Shown: positions 1-9,635 of the stretch, one piece after another
Layout of the letters: every line of letters starts with the position of its first letter
How positions within the stretch are numbered: position 1 is the stretch's first letter
Assembly: GCA_910575105.1 (NCBI GenBank)
Contig: CAJTDK010000006.1
Coordinates: forward strand, 170,305 to 234,304
Direction: 5' to 3'
Origin: Lachnospiraceae bacterium
Lineage (GTDB): Bacteria > Bacillota > Clostridia > Lachnospirales > Lachnospiraceae
Length of the DNA: 64,000 nucleotides
Made by a program: the position numbers and the translations under genes
The notes under the pieces: generated by a model
Told to the model about the DNA's origin: nothing
The model's input: the letters and a program-made list of their open reading frames with translations, nothing else
The model's database searches: none

Positions 1-106
1 TGATGTCCAGCACAAAACCAGACCCGTACAGGATAATGATATAGGTCATCAGGTTCGGTATCGCGTATCTGCCGTATTTCCGTTCTAATTTACTAATCCA
101 ATCCAT
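1..106 (-). CDS. Rhomboid-like membrane protein, N-terminal fragment
   Basis: Only the first 35 codons lie in the window; the gene runs off the left edge. The translation begins MDWISKLERKYGRYAIPNLM and enters a hydrophobic stretch (TYIIILYGSGFVL) that looks like a first membrane helix. A short basic amphipathic head followed by this helix resembles the start of rhomboid-family membrane proteins common in Lachnospiraceae, but no catalytic motif is visible, so the family is an inference. The ATG at 104-106 has an AAGGAG ribosome site at 115-120. The gene is divergent from the activase-like gene and has its own promoter at 166-194. Confidence 0.55.
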   Translation of the reverse strand, partial: MDWISKLERKYGRYAIPNLMTYIIILYGSGFVLDI

Positions 107-165
107 AAAAACTACTCCTTAAAACTGTCAGAATTTAACTGTTCCGAAAAAAATACATTGTATTT

Positions 166-194
166 ATCTTACCTTTTTGACCGGTGTTTGTCAA
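166..194 (-). promoter_or_regulatory. Sigma-A-type promoter for the rhomboid-like gene
   Basis: Read on the minus strand, a perfect TTGACA (189-194) and a TAAGAT (166-171) are separated by 17 bases. It lies about 60 bases upstream of the ATG at 106 and faces away from the plus-strand promoter at 247-275. Confidence 0.65.
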
Positions 195-246
195 TTCTAC
201 CATGTAAGTTTAATACGTTTTTAATATTCTTATCACATTTTGTTAA

Positions 247-275
247 TTGTAAAGTCAAAAATTTTGTCGTATAAT
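247..275 (+). promoter_or_regulatory. Promoter of the activase-like gene
   Basis: TTGTAA at 247-252 and a perfect TATAAT at 270-275 are 17 bases apart. The expected transcription start near 282 gives a leader of about 70 bases before the ATG at 354. Confidence 0.7.
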
Positions 276-353
276 GTTACAGGCTGTAAAATCAAAAAAT
301 GCATTTAATAGGAAAACACACATAGATTGTATAGATTAAAGGAGTGTTATTTC

Positions 354-3300
354 ATGGCAAGAAAAGAAAATTACACATTAGGCATTGATATTGGCTCTAC
401 GACTGTAAAAATTGCCATTTTGGATGAGAATAATGACGTTGTTTTCTCAGATTATGAAAGACATTTTGCTGACATACAGGAAACGCTGTCAGACCTTTTG
501 GGACGTGCCATCTACAAGCTAGGCGCAGTCTACGCCTCCCCTGTCATCACGGGCTCCGGGGGGCTTTCCCTGGCCGGCCACCTCAAGGTTCCCTTTGTCC
601 AGGAGGTGATCGCAGTATCTGCCGCTCTGCAGGACTATGCCCCGCAGACGGACGTAGCTATCGAGCTTGGGGGAGAGGACGCCAAGATCATCTATTTTGA
701 AGGGGGCAATGTAGAGCAGCGGATGAACGGCGTATGCGCCGGAGGAACAGGTTCCTTCATCGACCAGATGGCATCCCTTCTGCAGACCGATGCTTCCGGC
801 CTCAACGCATATGCGAAAGACTATCGCGCCCTCTACGCTATCGCCGCAAGGTGCGGTGTATTTGCAAAGTCGGATATCCAGCCGCTCATCAATGAGGGGG
901 CGTCAAAGGAGGATCTGGCTGCATCGATCTTCCAGGCGGTAGTGAACCAGACCATCAGCGGGCTTGCCTGCGGGAAGCCCATCCGGGGACATGTGGCGTT
1001 CCTCGGAGGCCCGCTTCATTTCCTGTCGGAGCTTAGGGAGGCGTTTATCCGCACACTTAAGCTTGACGATGAACATATTATCGCGCCGAACCATTCCCAT
1101 CTGTTTGCCGCCATCGGCTCTGCGCTGAACTCTGGGCGGGACCTCCATGTGTCCCTCAGAGACATGCAGAACCGCCTGGAGGGAAAGATTAAGATGGAAT
1201 TTGAAGTAGACCGCATGGAGCCGCTGTTTGCAAGTGAAGCAGAGTTCCATGCGTTCAAGGAGCGGCATGACCGGCATCAGGTTCCGGTGAAGGATCTGGC
1301 TACTTACCGGGGGAGGGCATTTCTCGGTATTGATGCAGGCTCTACCACCACAAAGGCGGCTCTCGTGGGAGAGGACGGGACGCTTCTTTACTCCTTCTAC
1401 CACAATAACGAGGGAGACCCGCTGGGCACGACCATAAGCGCCATAAAGGATATCTACCGCCAGCTTCCTGAGGGAGTGGATATCGTCCATTCCTGCTCCA
1501 CCGGCTACGGCGAAGCACTGATCAAGTCAGCACTTCTTTTGGACGAGGGGGAGGTAGAGACCGTCTCCCACTACTATGCTGCTTCTTTCTTTGCGCCGGA
1601 TGTGGATTGTATCCTCGACATCGGCGGCCAGGATATGAAGTGCATCAAGATCAAGAACCAGACGGTTGACAACGTTTTGCTCAACGAGGCCTGCTCCTCC
1701 GGCTGCGGCTCATTTATCGAGACCTTTGCCAAGTCTCTGAATTATTCTGTGGAGGATTTTGCCCACGAAGCGCTGTTCGCCCGCAATCCCATCGACCTTG
1801 GCACCCGCTGTACCGTATTTATGAATTCTAAGGTGAAGCAGGCGCAGAAGGAGGGCGCGGAGGTTGCCGATATCTCTGCCGGGCTTGCTTATTCCGTGAT
1901 CAAAAATGCACTGTTTAAGGTGATCAAGGTTTCCAACGCCTCAGAGCTTGGCCGGCATATCGTCGTCCAGGGCGGTACGTTTTACAACAATGCCGTGTTA
2001 AGAAGCTTTGAAAAGATCGCGGGCTGCGAGGCGATCCGCCCGGATATCGCCGGTATCATGGGAGCCTTCGGGGCAGCGCTCATCGCCCGGGAGCGGTATT
2101 CCGGCTGCAAGGGTACGACTATGCTCCCTATCCATGAGATAGAAGCCTTAACATACTCCACGACCATGACGAAATGCCGGGGCTGCACCAACAACTGCCG
2201 CCTGACGGTCAATCATTTCAGCGGGGACCGCAAATTTATCACCGGGAACCGCTGTGAGCGCGGCCTCGGGAAGGAACAGACTAAGAACAAGCTGCCGAAC
2301 CTTTTTGCGTATAAGGCAAAGCGGTATTTCGGCTACACGCCTCTCCCGGAAAATGTGGCAAAACGGGGCGTCATCGGCATTCCCCGTGTCCTTAACATAT
2401 ACGAGAACTACCCGTTCTGGTTCACATTTTTCCATAACCTTGGCTTTTCTGTGCTGCTTTCTCCCGTTTCCACGCGGAAGATCTATGAGCTTGGCATAGA
2501 ATCCATACCCAGCGAGTCCGAGTGTTACCCGGCAAAGCTTGCACACGGCCATGTTCAGTGGCTGATCAACAAGGGGGTCAAGAGGATCTTCTATCCCAGC
2601 ATCCCTTATGAACGGAATGAATTTGCGGAGGCCAACAATCACTACAACTGCCCGATCGTTACCTCCTACCCGGAAAATATCAAGAATAACATCGATGCAA
2701 TTGTGAACGGAGAGATCGAGTTTATCCATCCTTTCCTTTCATTGACCAATGCAGAGACATTAACCCGCAGGCTTGTTGAGGAGTTTTCTGGTCGCTTCGG
2801 CATTACCGCTGAGGAGATCCACTCTGCTGTGAGCGCTGCATGGGATGAGCTGAATGCCTGCCGGGACGATATGCGCAAGAAAGGCGAGGAGACTGTCCGG
2901 TTCCTTGATCAGACCGGGAACCGGGGCATCGTCCTTGCAGGGCGGCCGTACCACATCGACCCGGAGGTAAACCACGGCATACCAGAGCTGATCAATTCCT
3001 ACAATATCGCTGTGCTCACGGAGGATTCCGTCTCACACCTGCACCCGGTAGAGCGCCCCATCAATGTGATGGACCAGTGGATGTACCACTCCCGCCTTTA
3101 TGCTGCGGCGAACTATGTAAAGACTAGGGAAAACCTGGATTTTATCCAGCTTAACTCCTTCGGCTGCGGCCTGGATGCCGTAACCACCGACCAGGCGGCG
3201 GACATCCTCAACAGCTCCGACAAGATCTACACCTCACTGAAGATCGACGAGGTCAACAATCTCGGCGCTGCAAGAATCCGCGTCCGCTCTCTTCTGGCAG

Positions 3301-4598
3301 CGATCCGCGTGAGAGAGCAGCGCAAGGAAAAGCGCACCATCCATCCGGCCTCCATCGACAAGGTCGTATTTACCAAAGAAATGCGGAAGAACTACACGAT
3401 TCTGTGTCCGCAGATGTCGCCTATCCACTTTGAGCTTCTGGAGCCTGCATTTAACGCGTCAGGCTATCGTCTGCAGGTGCTGCCTAACGACAATAAACGT
3501 GCCGTTGACGTGGGACTGAAATACGTGAATAACGATGCGTGCTATCCCTCCCTTATGGTGGTAGGGCAGATCATGGACGCTATCCTCTCAGGCCGGTATG
3601 ATACGGAAAGGATCGCTGTCATCATCAGCCAGACCGGCGGAGGGTGCCGCGCATCGAACTATATCGGGTTTATCCGTCGTGCACTGAAAAAAGCGGGTTA
3701 CGGCAATATCCCGGTGATCTCTGTCAATTTGAGCGGTCTGGAGGAGAACCCTGGCTTCAAGCTTACGCCGAACCTGATCCTGCGCGGGATCTACGGTGTC
3801 ATCTTCGGGGATATCTTCATGAAATGTGTGTACCGGTTGCGCCCCTATGAGGCTGTTCCAGGCTCAGTCAACGCCATGCATGAGAAGTGGAAAAAGGCCT
3901 GCCAGCGGTTTCTGTCAGAGGGATATCCTTCCAGAGGAAAGTTCAAGAAACTGTGCCGGGACATCATTGAAGACTTTGACCAGAATATTGCCATCACCGA
4001 CGTGAAAAAACCCCGCGTGGGCATCGTCGGCGAGATCCTGGTCAAATTCCTTCCCGCCGCCAACAATTATCTTGTTGAGCTGCTGGAAAGCGAGGGAGCA
4101 GAGGCGGTCGTACCAGACCTTTTAGACTTCCTTCTGTACTCCTTCTACAACCAGAACTTTAAGTCCGAAAAGCTAGGCTTTGCCAGATCCAAGGCAATCA
4201 TAGGCAATATCGGCATCCGCATCTTAGAGTGGATGCGAAAGCCCGCTACAGAAATGTTTAAAAAGAGCCGCCGCTTCACTCCTCCTGCAAGAATCCAGGA
4301 GCTTGGACGGATGGCATCGGAGATCGTCTCCCTGGGCAACCAGACTGGGGAAGGTTGGTTTTTGACCGGGGAGATGCTGGAGCTGATACATAGCGGCGCA
4401 CCGAATATCGTGTGCACACAGCCTTTCGCCTGCCTTCCTAACCATGTGGTGGGAAAAGGCGTCATCAAGGAGTTAAGGAGACGTTATCCCCAGTCCAATG
4501 TGGTGGCGATCGACTTTGATCCGGGAGCCAGCGAAGTAAACCAGCTCAACCGGATCAAGCTGATGCTGTCCACCGCCCATAAAAATGTAAAGGCATAA
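354..4598 (+). CDS. 2-hydroxyacyl-CoA dehydratase activase-like fusion protein
   Basis: A 1414-residue protein. Two BadF/BadG/BcrA/BcrD-type ATPase modules come first: [10 protein letters not shown] near residue 10 and [10 protein letters not shown] near residue 325. Each keeps the two cysteines that in activators such as HgdC bridge a [4Fe-4S] cluster between subunits (C128 and C167; C447 and C486). A cysteine-rich segment CRGCTNNC from residue 608 follows, then a long C-terminal half resembling the DUF2229 / dehydratase-subunit-like region. Family members activate radical 2-hydroxyacyl-CoA dehydratases by ATP-driven electron transfer; the substrate here is unknown. I chose the ATG at 354 (AAAGGAG at 338-344) over an earlier in-frame TTG at 327. 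The gene stands alone, with its own promoter and a terminator at 4619-4657. Confidence 0.85.
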   Translation: MARKENYTLGIDIGSTTVKIAILDENNDVVFSDYERHFADIQETLSDLLGRAIYKLGAVYASPVITGSGGLSLAGHLKVPFVQEVIAVSAALQDYAPQTDVAIELGGEDAKIIYFEGGNVEQRMNGVCAGGTGSFIDQMASLLQTDASGLNAYAKDYRALYAIAARCGVFAKSDIQPLINEGASKEDLAASIFQAVVNQTISGLACGKPIRGHVAFLGGPLHFLSELREAFIRTLKLDDEHIIAPNHSHLFAAIGSALNSGRDLHVSLRDMQNRLEGKIKMEFEVDRMEPLFASEAEFHAFKERHDRHQVPVKDLATYRGRAFLGIDAGSTTTKAALVGEDGTLLYSFYHNNEGDPLGTTISAIKDIYRQLPEGVDIVHSCSTGYGEALIKSALLLDEGEVETVSHYYAASFFAPDVDCILDIGGQDMKCIKIKNQTVDNVLLNEACSSGCGSFIETFAKSLNYSVEDFAHEALFARNPIDLGTRCTVFMNSKVKQAQKEGAEVADISAGLAYSVIKNALFKVIKVSNASELGRHIVVQGGTFYNNAVLRSFEKIAGCEAIRPDIAGIMGAFGAALIARERYSGCKGTTMLPIHEIEALTYSTTMTKCRGCTNNCRLTVNHFSGDRKFITGNRCERGLGKEQTKNKLPNLFAYKAKRYFGYTPLPENVAKRGVIGIPRVLNIYENYPFWFTFFHNLGFSVLLSPVSTRKIYELGIESIPSESECYPAKLAHGHVQWLINKGVKRIFYPSIPYERNEFAEANNHYNCPIVTSYPENIKNNIDAIVNGEIEFIHPFLSLTNAETLTRRLVEEFSGRFGITAEEIHSAVSAAWDELNACRDDMRKKGEETVRFLDQTGNRGIVLAGRPYHIDPEVNHGIPELINSYNIAVLTEDSVSHLHPVERPINVMDQWMYHSRLYAAANYVKTRENLDFIQLNSFGCGLDAVTTDQAADILNSSDKIYTSLKIDEVNNLGAARIRVRSLLAAIRVREQRKEKRTIHPASIDKVVFTKEMRKNYTILCPQMSPIHFELLEPAFNASGYRLQVLPNDNKRAVDVGLKYVNNDACYPSLMVVGQIMDAILSGRYDTERIAVIISQTGGGCRASNYIGFIRRALKKAGYGNIPVISVNLSGLEENPGFKLTPNLILRGIYGVIFGDIFMKCVYRLRPYEAVPGSVNAMHEKWKKACQRFLSEGYPSRGKFKKLCRDIIEDFDQNIAITDVKKPRVGIVGEILVKFLPAANNYLVELLESEGAEAVVPDLLDFLLYSFYNQNFKSEKLGFARSKAIIGNIGIRILEWMRKPATEMFKKSRRFTPPARIQELGRMASEIVSLGNQTGEGWFLTGEMLELIHSGAPNIVCTQPFACLPNHVVGKGVIKELRRRYPQSNVVAIDFDPGASEVNQLNRIKLMLSTAHKNVKA

Positions 4599-4615
4599 GC
4601 TTTATCATGCATCAA

Positions 4616-4929
4616 TCAGCGCCTTTTCTGTCCCTGCCGGCAGGAAGGCGTTTTTTTCAGCACAAAAAGCTCTGCCCTGCCTCCATACCCTTTCTCCGAC
4701 GCATCTCCTATGCTTATCCGCCCCTTGCCTTTTGCGAACACAGAAGCGATGTAGAGCTCCATTCCCAGCATCCCCGCCAGCATCTTAAAAATGTGGATTT
4801 GCCCGCACCGTTGGGGCCTAAGATTCCGTACACGCATCCCTGCGGCACGGTGAGGGTAATGTCCCTGACTGCCAGATGGCGGCGGAAAGTTTTTGATCAA
4901 CCTGATACTTCTAAGATATTTTGCGTCAT
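4616..4929 (-). pseudogene. Decayed ABC transporter ATPase (bacteriocin-export-like)
   Basis: From the ATG at 4927-4929 (AAGGAGGG at 4940-4947) the frame reads MTQNILEVSG, stops at a TGA, then continues as SKTFRRHLAVRDITLTVPQG and GILGPNGAGKST, a Walker A loop. Soon after, the frame shifts to a segment reading FKMLAGMLGMELYIASVFAK. The remaining ATPase (Q-loop, signature, Walker B) is absent. The N-terminal style resembles ATPases of lantibiotic-immunity or peptide-export ABC systems. The premature stop, frameshift and large deletion mark it as dead. No permease remnant is nearby. Confidence 0.75.
4619..4657 (+). terminator. Rho-independent terminator after the activase-like gene
   Basis: The stem CGCCTT (4620-4625) pairs with AAGGCG (4645-4650), and an inner palindrome CCTGCCGGCAGG sits at 4633-4644. 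Seven T residues follow at 4651-4657. It lies 21 bases after the stop codon and overlaps the dead 3' end of the minus-strand ABC pseudogene. Confidence 0.8.
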
Positions 4930-4943
4930 ATGATTTATTCCCT

Positions 4944-4984
4944 CCTTATGCTTTGTGATGTTGTTTACATTGATAAGCATAAGG
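4944..4984. promoter_or_regulatory. Perfect 10-bp inverted repeat upstream of the ABC pseudogene
   Basis: CCTTATGCTT (4944-4953) is the exact reverse complement of AAGCATAAGG (4975-4984), with 21 bases between. The proximal arm overlaps the pseudogene's ribosome site, so it was probably an operator or RNA hairpin controlling that gene and is now a relic. Confidence 0.45.
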
Positions 4985-5010
4985 GGGAAATATAAAGAAA
5001 TGATAAAGAT

Positions 5011-5823
5011 TTACATTTTTACGAGCATCTCCCTCACCGTCTCTCCATACACCGGATGACGCTTATAGGGAGCGATCTCGTGGAGCGGCTCCAGCACAAA
5101 CTTACGCTTATGCATCTCCACATGGGGGATGCATAAATCTTCCGACTCTGTCACCAGGTCATCATAAAAGATGATATCAAGATCCAGTGTCCGCGGCCCC
5201 CAGCGGATCACTCTCTCCCGCCCGGCCGCCTGCTCAATCCCGTGAAGCTCTTCCAAAAGCTCTTCTGGTGTAAGAAGCGTGCGAAGCTTAAGACAGGCAT
5301 TTAAAAAATCCGCCTGGTCTGTCACACCGTAAGGCGGTGTCTCATAATAGGAAGAAACCTTTATCACCTCGGTATCCGCCAGCTCATTAAGGGCGGCGGC
5401 GGCTTCGTCAAGATATGCCTTCCGGTCTCCCATGTTGGAGCCAAGGGCGATATAGGCGGTGTGCCACCCCCGGCTGATCTCGACAGAGACAGTCTCCAGC
5501 GGAAGCCCAACCGGAGCCCACGGCTTCTTCACCTCCAGCCGCACATTTTCCAGATGGGGCGTACGCAACAGGAGCTCCTTTGCCAGTCCCTCCGCCGCAC
5601 ACTCCAGAAGCTTATACGTATGCGCTTTCATATAGGAGTCCATAAAACGGCAGACCTCCCCGTAATCCACGGACGCTTCAAGGTCGTCAGCCTTTCCCGC
5701 CTTTCTCGTATCCACAGAAAGCACCGCAGATACCAGAAACTTCTGCCCCAATCTGTTCTCCTCCGGAAATACGCCGTGCCTGGCAAATATTTCTAAATTC
5801 ACTATCTTAATCTGATCTTTCAT
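5011..5823 (-). CDS. folBK: Dihydroneopterin aldolase / HPPK fusion
   Basis: A bifunctional 270-residue folate enzyme. Residues 1 to about 115 are dihydroneopterin aldolase (FolB; ARHGVFPEENRLGQKF and the SVDYGEV segment). The rest is 6-hydroxymethyl-7,8-dihydropterin pyrophosphokinase (FolK; AYIALGSNMGDRKAYL, and the signature RWGPRTLDLDIIFYDD). Together they convert dihydroneopterin to 6-hydroxymethyl-dihydropterin and pyrophosphorylate it for FolP. The ATG at 5821-5823 gives MKDQIKIVNLE, the usual FolB start, and is preferred over an in-frame GTG at 5835. It is the last gene of the folate operon, 41 bases after folP. FolB-FolK fusions are known in Firmicutes. Confidence 0.93.
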   Translation of the reverse strand: MKDQIKIVNLEIFARHGVFPEENRLGQKFLVSAVLSVDTRKAGKADDLEASVDYGEVCRFMDSYMKAHTYKLLECAAEGLAKELLLRTPHLENVRLEVKKPWAPVGLPLETVSVEISRGWHTAYIALGSNMGDRKAYLDEAAAALNELADTEVIKVSSYYETPPYGVTDQADFLNACLKLRTLLTPEELLEELHGIEQAAGRERVIRWGPRTLDLDIIFYDDLVTESEDLCIPHVEMHKRKFVLEPLHEIAPYKRHPVYGETVREMLVKM

Positions 5824-5864
5824 TCTCTCCGCCACCCTTCTATCATAGATTTATTATCACTGTC

Positions 5865-6671
5865 CTACGACCCAAGTATCGCCTCCGCCATCCTTACCGC
5901 ACGCAGATTGGCCTTTACGTCATGAACCCGCACAAAGGAACAGCCGCTCATCACTCCCATCACTGTAGTCACAAGCGTACCCTCCAGCCGCTCATCAGAC
6001 GGAAGGTCGAGAGTCAGCCCGATCACCGATTTGCGTGATGCCCCAAGAAGTACAGGATAACCAAGGCTCTTAAGCTCCCCGAGCCTTTTTAGCATCTCAA
6101 GATTCATCTCATATGTCTTGCCAAAGCCGATACCGGGATCCACCATGATCTGCTCGTCCCTGATCCCGGCAGCTTTCGCAAGCCTCACGCTGTCTGAGAG
6201 ATCCGCGCATACTTCTGCTGCAAGGTCTGTATATACGGCATCGTCCCGGTTGTGCATCAGGCAGCACGCCGCATCACTCCCGGCGATCACCGCTGCCATA
6301 TTCTTATCATACTTAAGCCCCCAGATGTCATTGACCAGCGCGGCTCCCGCCGAAAGCGCTGCCTCTGCCACCCGGCTTTTGTAGGTATCGATGGATACCG
6401 GCACGTCAAAGCGGTCTCTGAGCTTTTCAATCACCAAAGCTGTACGGCTGATTTCCTCATCCACGCTGATCTTCGTATGCCCGGGTCTTGTGGACTCGCC
6501 GCCCACGTCCAGGATAGCCGCCCCCTCCTTTACCATCTCCTCCGCATGAAAAAGCGCAGCGTCCAGTTCCTTATAGCGCCCGCCGTCTGAGAAGGAATCC
6601 GGCGTCACATTCAGGATACCCATAAGATATACCCTGTTGTCTGTGTCAAATGTTTTTCCTCCGATTTGCAT
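5865..6671 (-). CDS. folP: Dihydropteroate synthase
   Basis: A 268-residue TIM-barrel enzyme that condenses 6-hydroxymethyl-dihydropterin pyrophosphate with p-aminobenzoate; it is the sulfonamide target. The two family signatures are present, LMGILNVTPDSFSDGG near residue 16 and ILDVGGESTRPG near residue 57, together with the C-terminal GASRKSVIG loop that contacts the pterin phosphate. The length is normal. It starts 12 bases after the HD-domain gene and is followed by folBK. Confidence 0.95.
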   Translation of the reverse strand: MQIGGKTFDTDNRVYLMGILNVTPDSFSDGGRYKELDAALFHAEEMVKEGAAILDVGGESTRPGHTKISVDEEISRTALVIEKLRDRFDVPVSIDTYKSRVAEAALSAGAALVNDIWGLKYDKNMAAVIAGSDAACCLMHNRDDAVYTDLAAEVCADLSDSVRLAKAAGIRDEQIMVDPGIGFGKTYEMNLEMLKRLGELKSLGYPVLLGASRKSVIGLTLDLPSDERLEGTLVTTVMGVMSGCSFVRVHDVKANLRAVRMAEAILGS

Positions 6672-6683
6672 ACCCTCTTCTCC

Positions 6684-7172
6684 TTAAATCTCAATCTCCA
6701 GATTCTTTTTCTCTCTGCTCCAGTCACACTCCGGCTCACTATCACAGGCAAAACACATCCGCGAGCGCTTATCGCTGACATAAAGCAGCCGCTCAAGCCT
6801 GCTCATCCCGTCCCTCTCCCTCCGGTGACCGAAGATTGCCCGGAGGATCTCCTGCCTTTCCTCTCTGGAATAATAGTCCTCCGGCAGGTCATCTAAGATT
6901 GTCCCGGCAATCTCAGCCGATGCCTGCTCATGAGGGATTCCCTCCTGATACTGCCTGGCCTTCCCGATATCATGGAGCAGCGCGGCCCCATAGATAACCT
7001 CCTTGCGTATCCCCAGATCATGCTCCAGGTCAATGATGTAAGCGATACGCGCCACATCAAGCAGATGATCCATCTGATGGCAGCAGAACTTCCGTCCCTT
7101 TTCTGCATCCCTTAACCGTTCATCATATTCCATATACAGCGGATGCTTTCTGATCGCCTCGATCTCCTTCAT
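6684..7172 (-). CDS. HD-domain phosphohydrolase in the folate operon
   Basis: A 162-residue soluble protein with a complete HD metal-binding set: H32 and H36 (CCHQMDHLLDVARIAY), H67-D68 (LLHDIGKARQY) and H81 in GIPHEQASAEIAG. HD proteins are metal-dependent phosphohydrolases. This one sits between folE and folP and has no assigned substrate. The pathway lacks an obvious Nudix-type FolQ here, so removal of phosphates from dihydroneopterin triphosphate is an attractive but unproven role. A cluster of cysteines (MCFACDSEPECDW) near the C-terminus is unusual and might bind metal. Confidence 0.8.
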   Translation of the reverse strand: MKEIEAIRKHPLYMEYDERLRDAEKGRKFCCHQMDHLLDVARIAYIIDLEHDLGIRKEVIYGAALLHDIGKARQYQEGIPHEQASAEIAGTILDDLPEDYYSREERQEILRAIFGHRRERDGMSRLERLLYVSDKRSRMCFACDSEPECDWSREKKNLEIEI

Positions 7173-7219
7173 CTGTGTCTCTCCTTATCACTTTTCCGGT
7201 CATCTCTGAATCCCTCCTG

Positions 7220-7771
7220 TCACCTCACCATCAGGTAAAACTCCTGCACAAGTTCGGAATCCTCAAGAAACCGTCCCCGCTTTGCCACAGTCACCGTCTG
7301 GCTGCCGGGCTTTTTTATCCCCCGCATCGTCATACACATATGCTCTGCCGTGAGCATCACCATAACACCCTTCGGCTTTAAATGCTCCATCAGCGCATCC
7401 GCGATCTGCCCTGTAAGCTTTTCCTGGATCTGCGGCCGTTTCGCATAGACCTCCACCGTACGGGCCAGCTTGCTAAGCCCCGCCACCCTGCCGTCCGGGA
7501 TATAGGCGATATGGGCTTTGCCGTAAAAGGGGAGCAGATGATGCTCGCAGGTGGAATAAAATGTAATATCCCTTTCCACCACCATCTCATCATTGTCCAC
7601 GTGAAAGGTTTTCCGAAGATGTATGGAAGGCTCTTCCTTAAGACCGCCGTAGATCTCCTCATACATCCTGGCGATCCGGTCCGGAGTCTCCTTCAGCCCC
7701 TCCCGCTTCGGATCCTCGCCGATCCCTTCCAGGATAAGCCGAACCCCCTGCTTAATCTTCTCCTGATCCAT
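7220..7771 (-). CDS. folE: GTP cyclohydrolase I
   Basis: A 183-residue enzyme that opens GTP to 7,8-dihydroneopterin triphosphate, the first step of folate synthesis. The zinc ligands are visible in [20 protein letters not shown] and in [15 protein letters not shown]. The start is the ATG at 7769-7771, which shares one base with the folC stop (TGATG) and has GGAGG nine bases upstream; an in-frame GTG one codon earlier is less likely. The stop-start overlap implies translational coupling to folC. Confidence 0.95.
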   Translation of the reverse strand: MDQEKIKQGVRLILEGIGEDPKREGLKETPDRIARMYEEIYGGLKEEPSIHLRKTFHVDNDEMVVERDITFYSTCEHHLLPFYGKAHIAYIPDGRVAGLSKLARTVEVYAKRPQIQEKLTGQIADALMEHLKPKGVMVMLTAEHMCMTMRGIKKPGSQTVTVAKRGRFLEDSELVQEFYLMVR

Positions 7772-9114
7772 CACCTCTCACCTCCATCTTCCTTCATCTT
7801 CCCGTTATCCGAAGGCTCTATAACCCCTTTGTCCAGCCGTCTTGCCTGATCCATCACCTCTCCCAGACAGGAGAGAGAGCCGAAGGCCAGTATCACACTG
7901 TCTGTATTGCTTAACGCCTCCTGCCACGAGGAAATCACCGCATCCCTGATACTGTCCGCAGCGCGCACACTCCCGGTACAATAAGGCTTGCAGGCCTTCC
8001 TTAGCTCCTCTGCCCCCAGCGTGCGGCTTTTATCCGGCAGTTCCACCGTATAGATACTTTTTGCCAGCGGGGCCATCTGACCGGCGATCTCTTCGTATTC
8101 CTTATCCCGGAACACACCCATGATAAGGATCATATACTTACCGCAAAAATACCGCTCCACCGATTCTCTCAGGCGCTTTGCCGCATCCCGATTGTGGGCG
8201 CCGTCGATGATAAACAGCGGATTTTCCGAGATACAGGTGAACCGCCCGGTCCACCGCGCCCGCAAAAAGCCTCTTACCACCGCCTCCTCAGGCACCTGAA
8301 AAAGCTTTGCCAGCTCAAAGGCCACTGCCGCATTAAGAATCTGATACCTTCCTGCCATCCGGATCTCAACCGGCGTCTTACTCCAGGACGGATAGGACAA
8401 AGTCATCCCCCGGTAATCCTCCTGGCAGACCACCATTTCCTCTGGGCGGGCAAACACTATTTCGCAGCCGAGGCTTTCCGCCCTTTTTCGCAGGATATCC
8501 GCTGCCTCCGGCTCCTGAGCAGCTGATATGGCCACGCAGCCCGGCTTGATGATCCCCGCCTTCTCCCCAGCGATCTCCTCCAGAGTATCTCCTAAAAATC
8601 CCATGTGATCCCGGCTGATAGAAGTAAATACAGCCGCCGCCGTATTCTCCACGATATTTGTCGCATCCAGCCTCCCGCCAAGCCCGGTCTCAAGCACTAC
8701 ATAATCGCACTTTTTCTCCCGAAAATACAAAAAAGCTATCGCGGTCTCTATCTCAAAAACAGTAGGATGTGCCATCCCCTTTGTCTCCATACGCGCAACA
8801 GCCTTCTTAACTTCTTCTGCATATTCTGCAAATTCCCCTTCAGGAATCCACTCTCCATCTATCTGGATCCGCTCCAGATAAGAAACTACAGTCGGGGAAA
8901 TATATCTTCCGGTTCGAAAGCCCGACTCGCTGAAAATCGAAGAAATAAAAGCAAGCACAGACCCCTTTCCGTTCGTCCCTGCGATATGGATGAACTTCAA
9001 ATCCTCCTGCGGATTCCCAAGTTCCATAAGCAGCCCCCGGATCGTATCCAAACCAAGTACACTTCCGTATTTCGACACCTCGTCCAAATATACCCTTGCT
9101 TCTTTATAAGTCAC
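7771..9114 (-). CDS. folC: Folylpolyglutamate synthase / dihydrofolate synthase
   Basis: A 447-residue Mur-ligase-family enzyme that adds glutamate to dihydropteroate and to folates. The P-loop [11 protein letters not shown] lies near residue 43, the [12 protein letters not shown] motif near 144, and [15 protein letters not shown] in the C-terminal domain. The length is typical. It is the first gene of the folate operon, 106 bases after rpsO; no promoter or terminator was recognised in that gap, so read-through from rpsO is possible. Confidence 0.93.
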   Translation of the reverse strand: MTYKEARVYLDEVSKYGSVLGLDTIRGLLMELGNPQEDLKFIHIAGTNGKGSVLAFISSIFSESGFRTGRYISPTVVSYLERIQIDGEWIPEGEFAEYAEEVKKAVARMETKGMAHPTVFEIETAIAFLYFREKKCDYVVLETGLGGRLDATNIVENTAAAVFTSISRDHMGFLGDTLEEIAGEKAGIIKPGCVAISAAQEPEAADILRKRAESLGCEIVFARPEEMVVCQEDYRGMTLSYPSWSKTPVEIRMAGRYQILNAAVAFELAKLFQVPEEAVVRGFLRARWTGRFTCISENPLFIIDGAHNRDAAKRLRESVERYFCGKYMILIMGVFRDKEYEEIAGQMAPLAKSIYTVELPDKSRTLGAEELRKACKPYCTGSVRAADSIRDAVISSWQEALSNTDSVILAFGSLSCLGEVMDQARRLDKGVIEPSDNGKMKEDGGER

Positions 9115-9220
9115 TCTATTTTTCCTTTCTATACTGCTAATGATAAAATCCAGAAGTCCCCGGAACTTTGTCTCCCTGAAACCTCTGGATCCCTGACATC
9201 TGCGTCTGCGCGCGATGCAA

Positions 9221-9487
9221 TTATTTCCTTAAGCCTAATCTCTCGATAAGTGTACGGTATCTCTCGATATCCATCTTTTTCAGATACGCAAGGAGACCTC
9301 TTCTCTGTCCGACCATCTTAAGAAGACCTCTTCTTGAGTGGTGATCCTTCGGGTTCGCCTTAAAATGCTCGGTCAGATCGTTGATCCTTGCGGTAAGGAT
9401 CGCCACCTGAACCTCCGGTGAACCGGTATCGCCCGCTGACCTTCCGTAATCTGCTACAATCTTTTCTTTCATCTCTTTGGAAATCAT
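9221..9487 (-). CDS. rpsO: 30S ribosomal protein S15
   Basis: An 88-residue ribosomal protein that binds the central domain of 16S rRNA. The sequence [20 protein letters not shown] and [20 protein letters not shown] is diagnostic. The ATG at 9485-9487 is preceded by AAGGAGG; longer in-frame extensions lack a ribosome site. It has its own promoter at 9581-9609, so its leader is about 85 bases, long enough for the S15 feedback structures known in other bacteria. It normally follows ribF closely, but here a phosphate transporter gene separates them. Confidence 0.97.
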   Translation of the reverse strand: MISKEMKEKIVADYGRSAGDTGSPEVQVAILTARINDLTEHFKANPKDHHSRRGLLKMVGQRRGLLAYLKKMDIERYRTLIERLGLRK

Positions 9488-9580
9488 GTTCAAAATCCTC
9501 CTTAAAACTATATTACACCGCCAGGTATTAAGTAATGGCTGGAGTATCCGATTACCGAACACCGGCTTTCACACCAGAAA

Positions 9581-9609
9581 AGTATATCATAAGTATTACC
9601 CGCTGTAAA
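9581..9609 (-). promoter_or_regulatory. Promoter of rpsO
   Basis: On the minus strand TTTACA (9604-9609) and TATACT (9581-9586) are 17 bases apart. The roughly 85-base leader that follows contains short hairpin-forming stretches such as CCGGTGTTCGG that could form an S15-responsive structure; that is a guess. Confidence 0.7.
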
Positions 9610-9635
9610 GGAAAAATTCATTCCGTTTACAATCA

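Noticed and set aside
4607..4933. A 108-codon plus-strand frame after the activase-like gene.
   Set aside because: It runs through the terminator and antisense to the decayed ABC ATPase, whose Walker A is recognisable on the other strand.
9115..9220. A possible folate (THF) riboswitch ahead of folC.
   Set aside because: The 106-base gap shows no recognisable THF aptamer features and no terminator hairpin.
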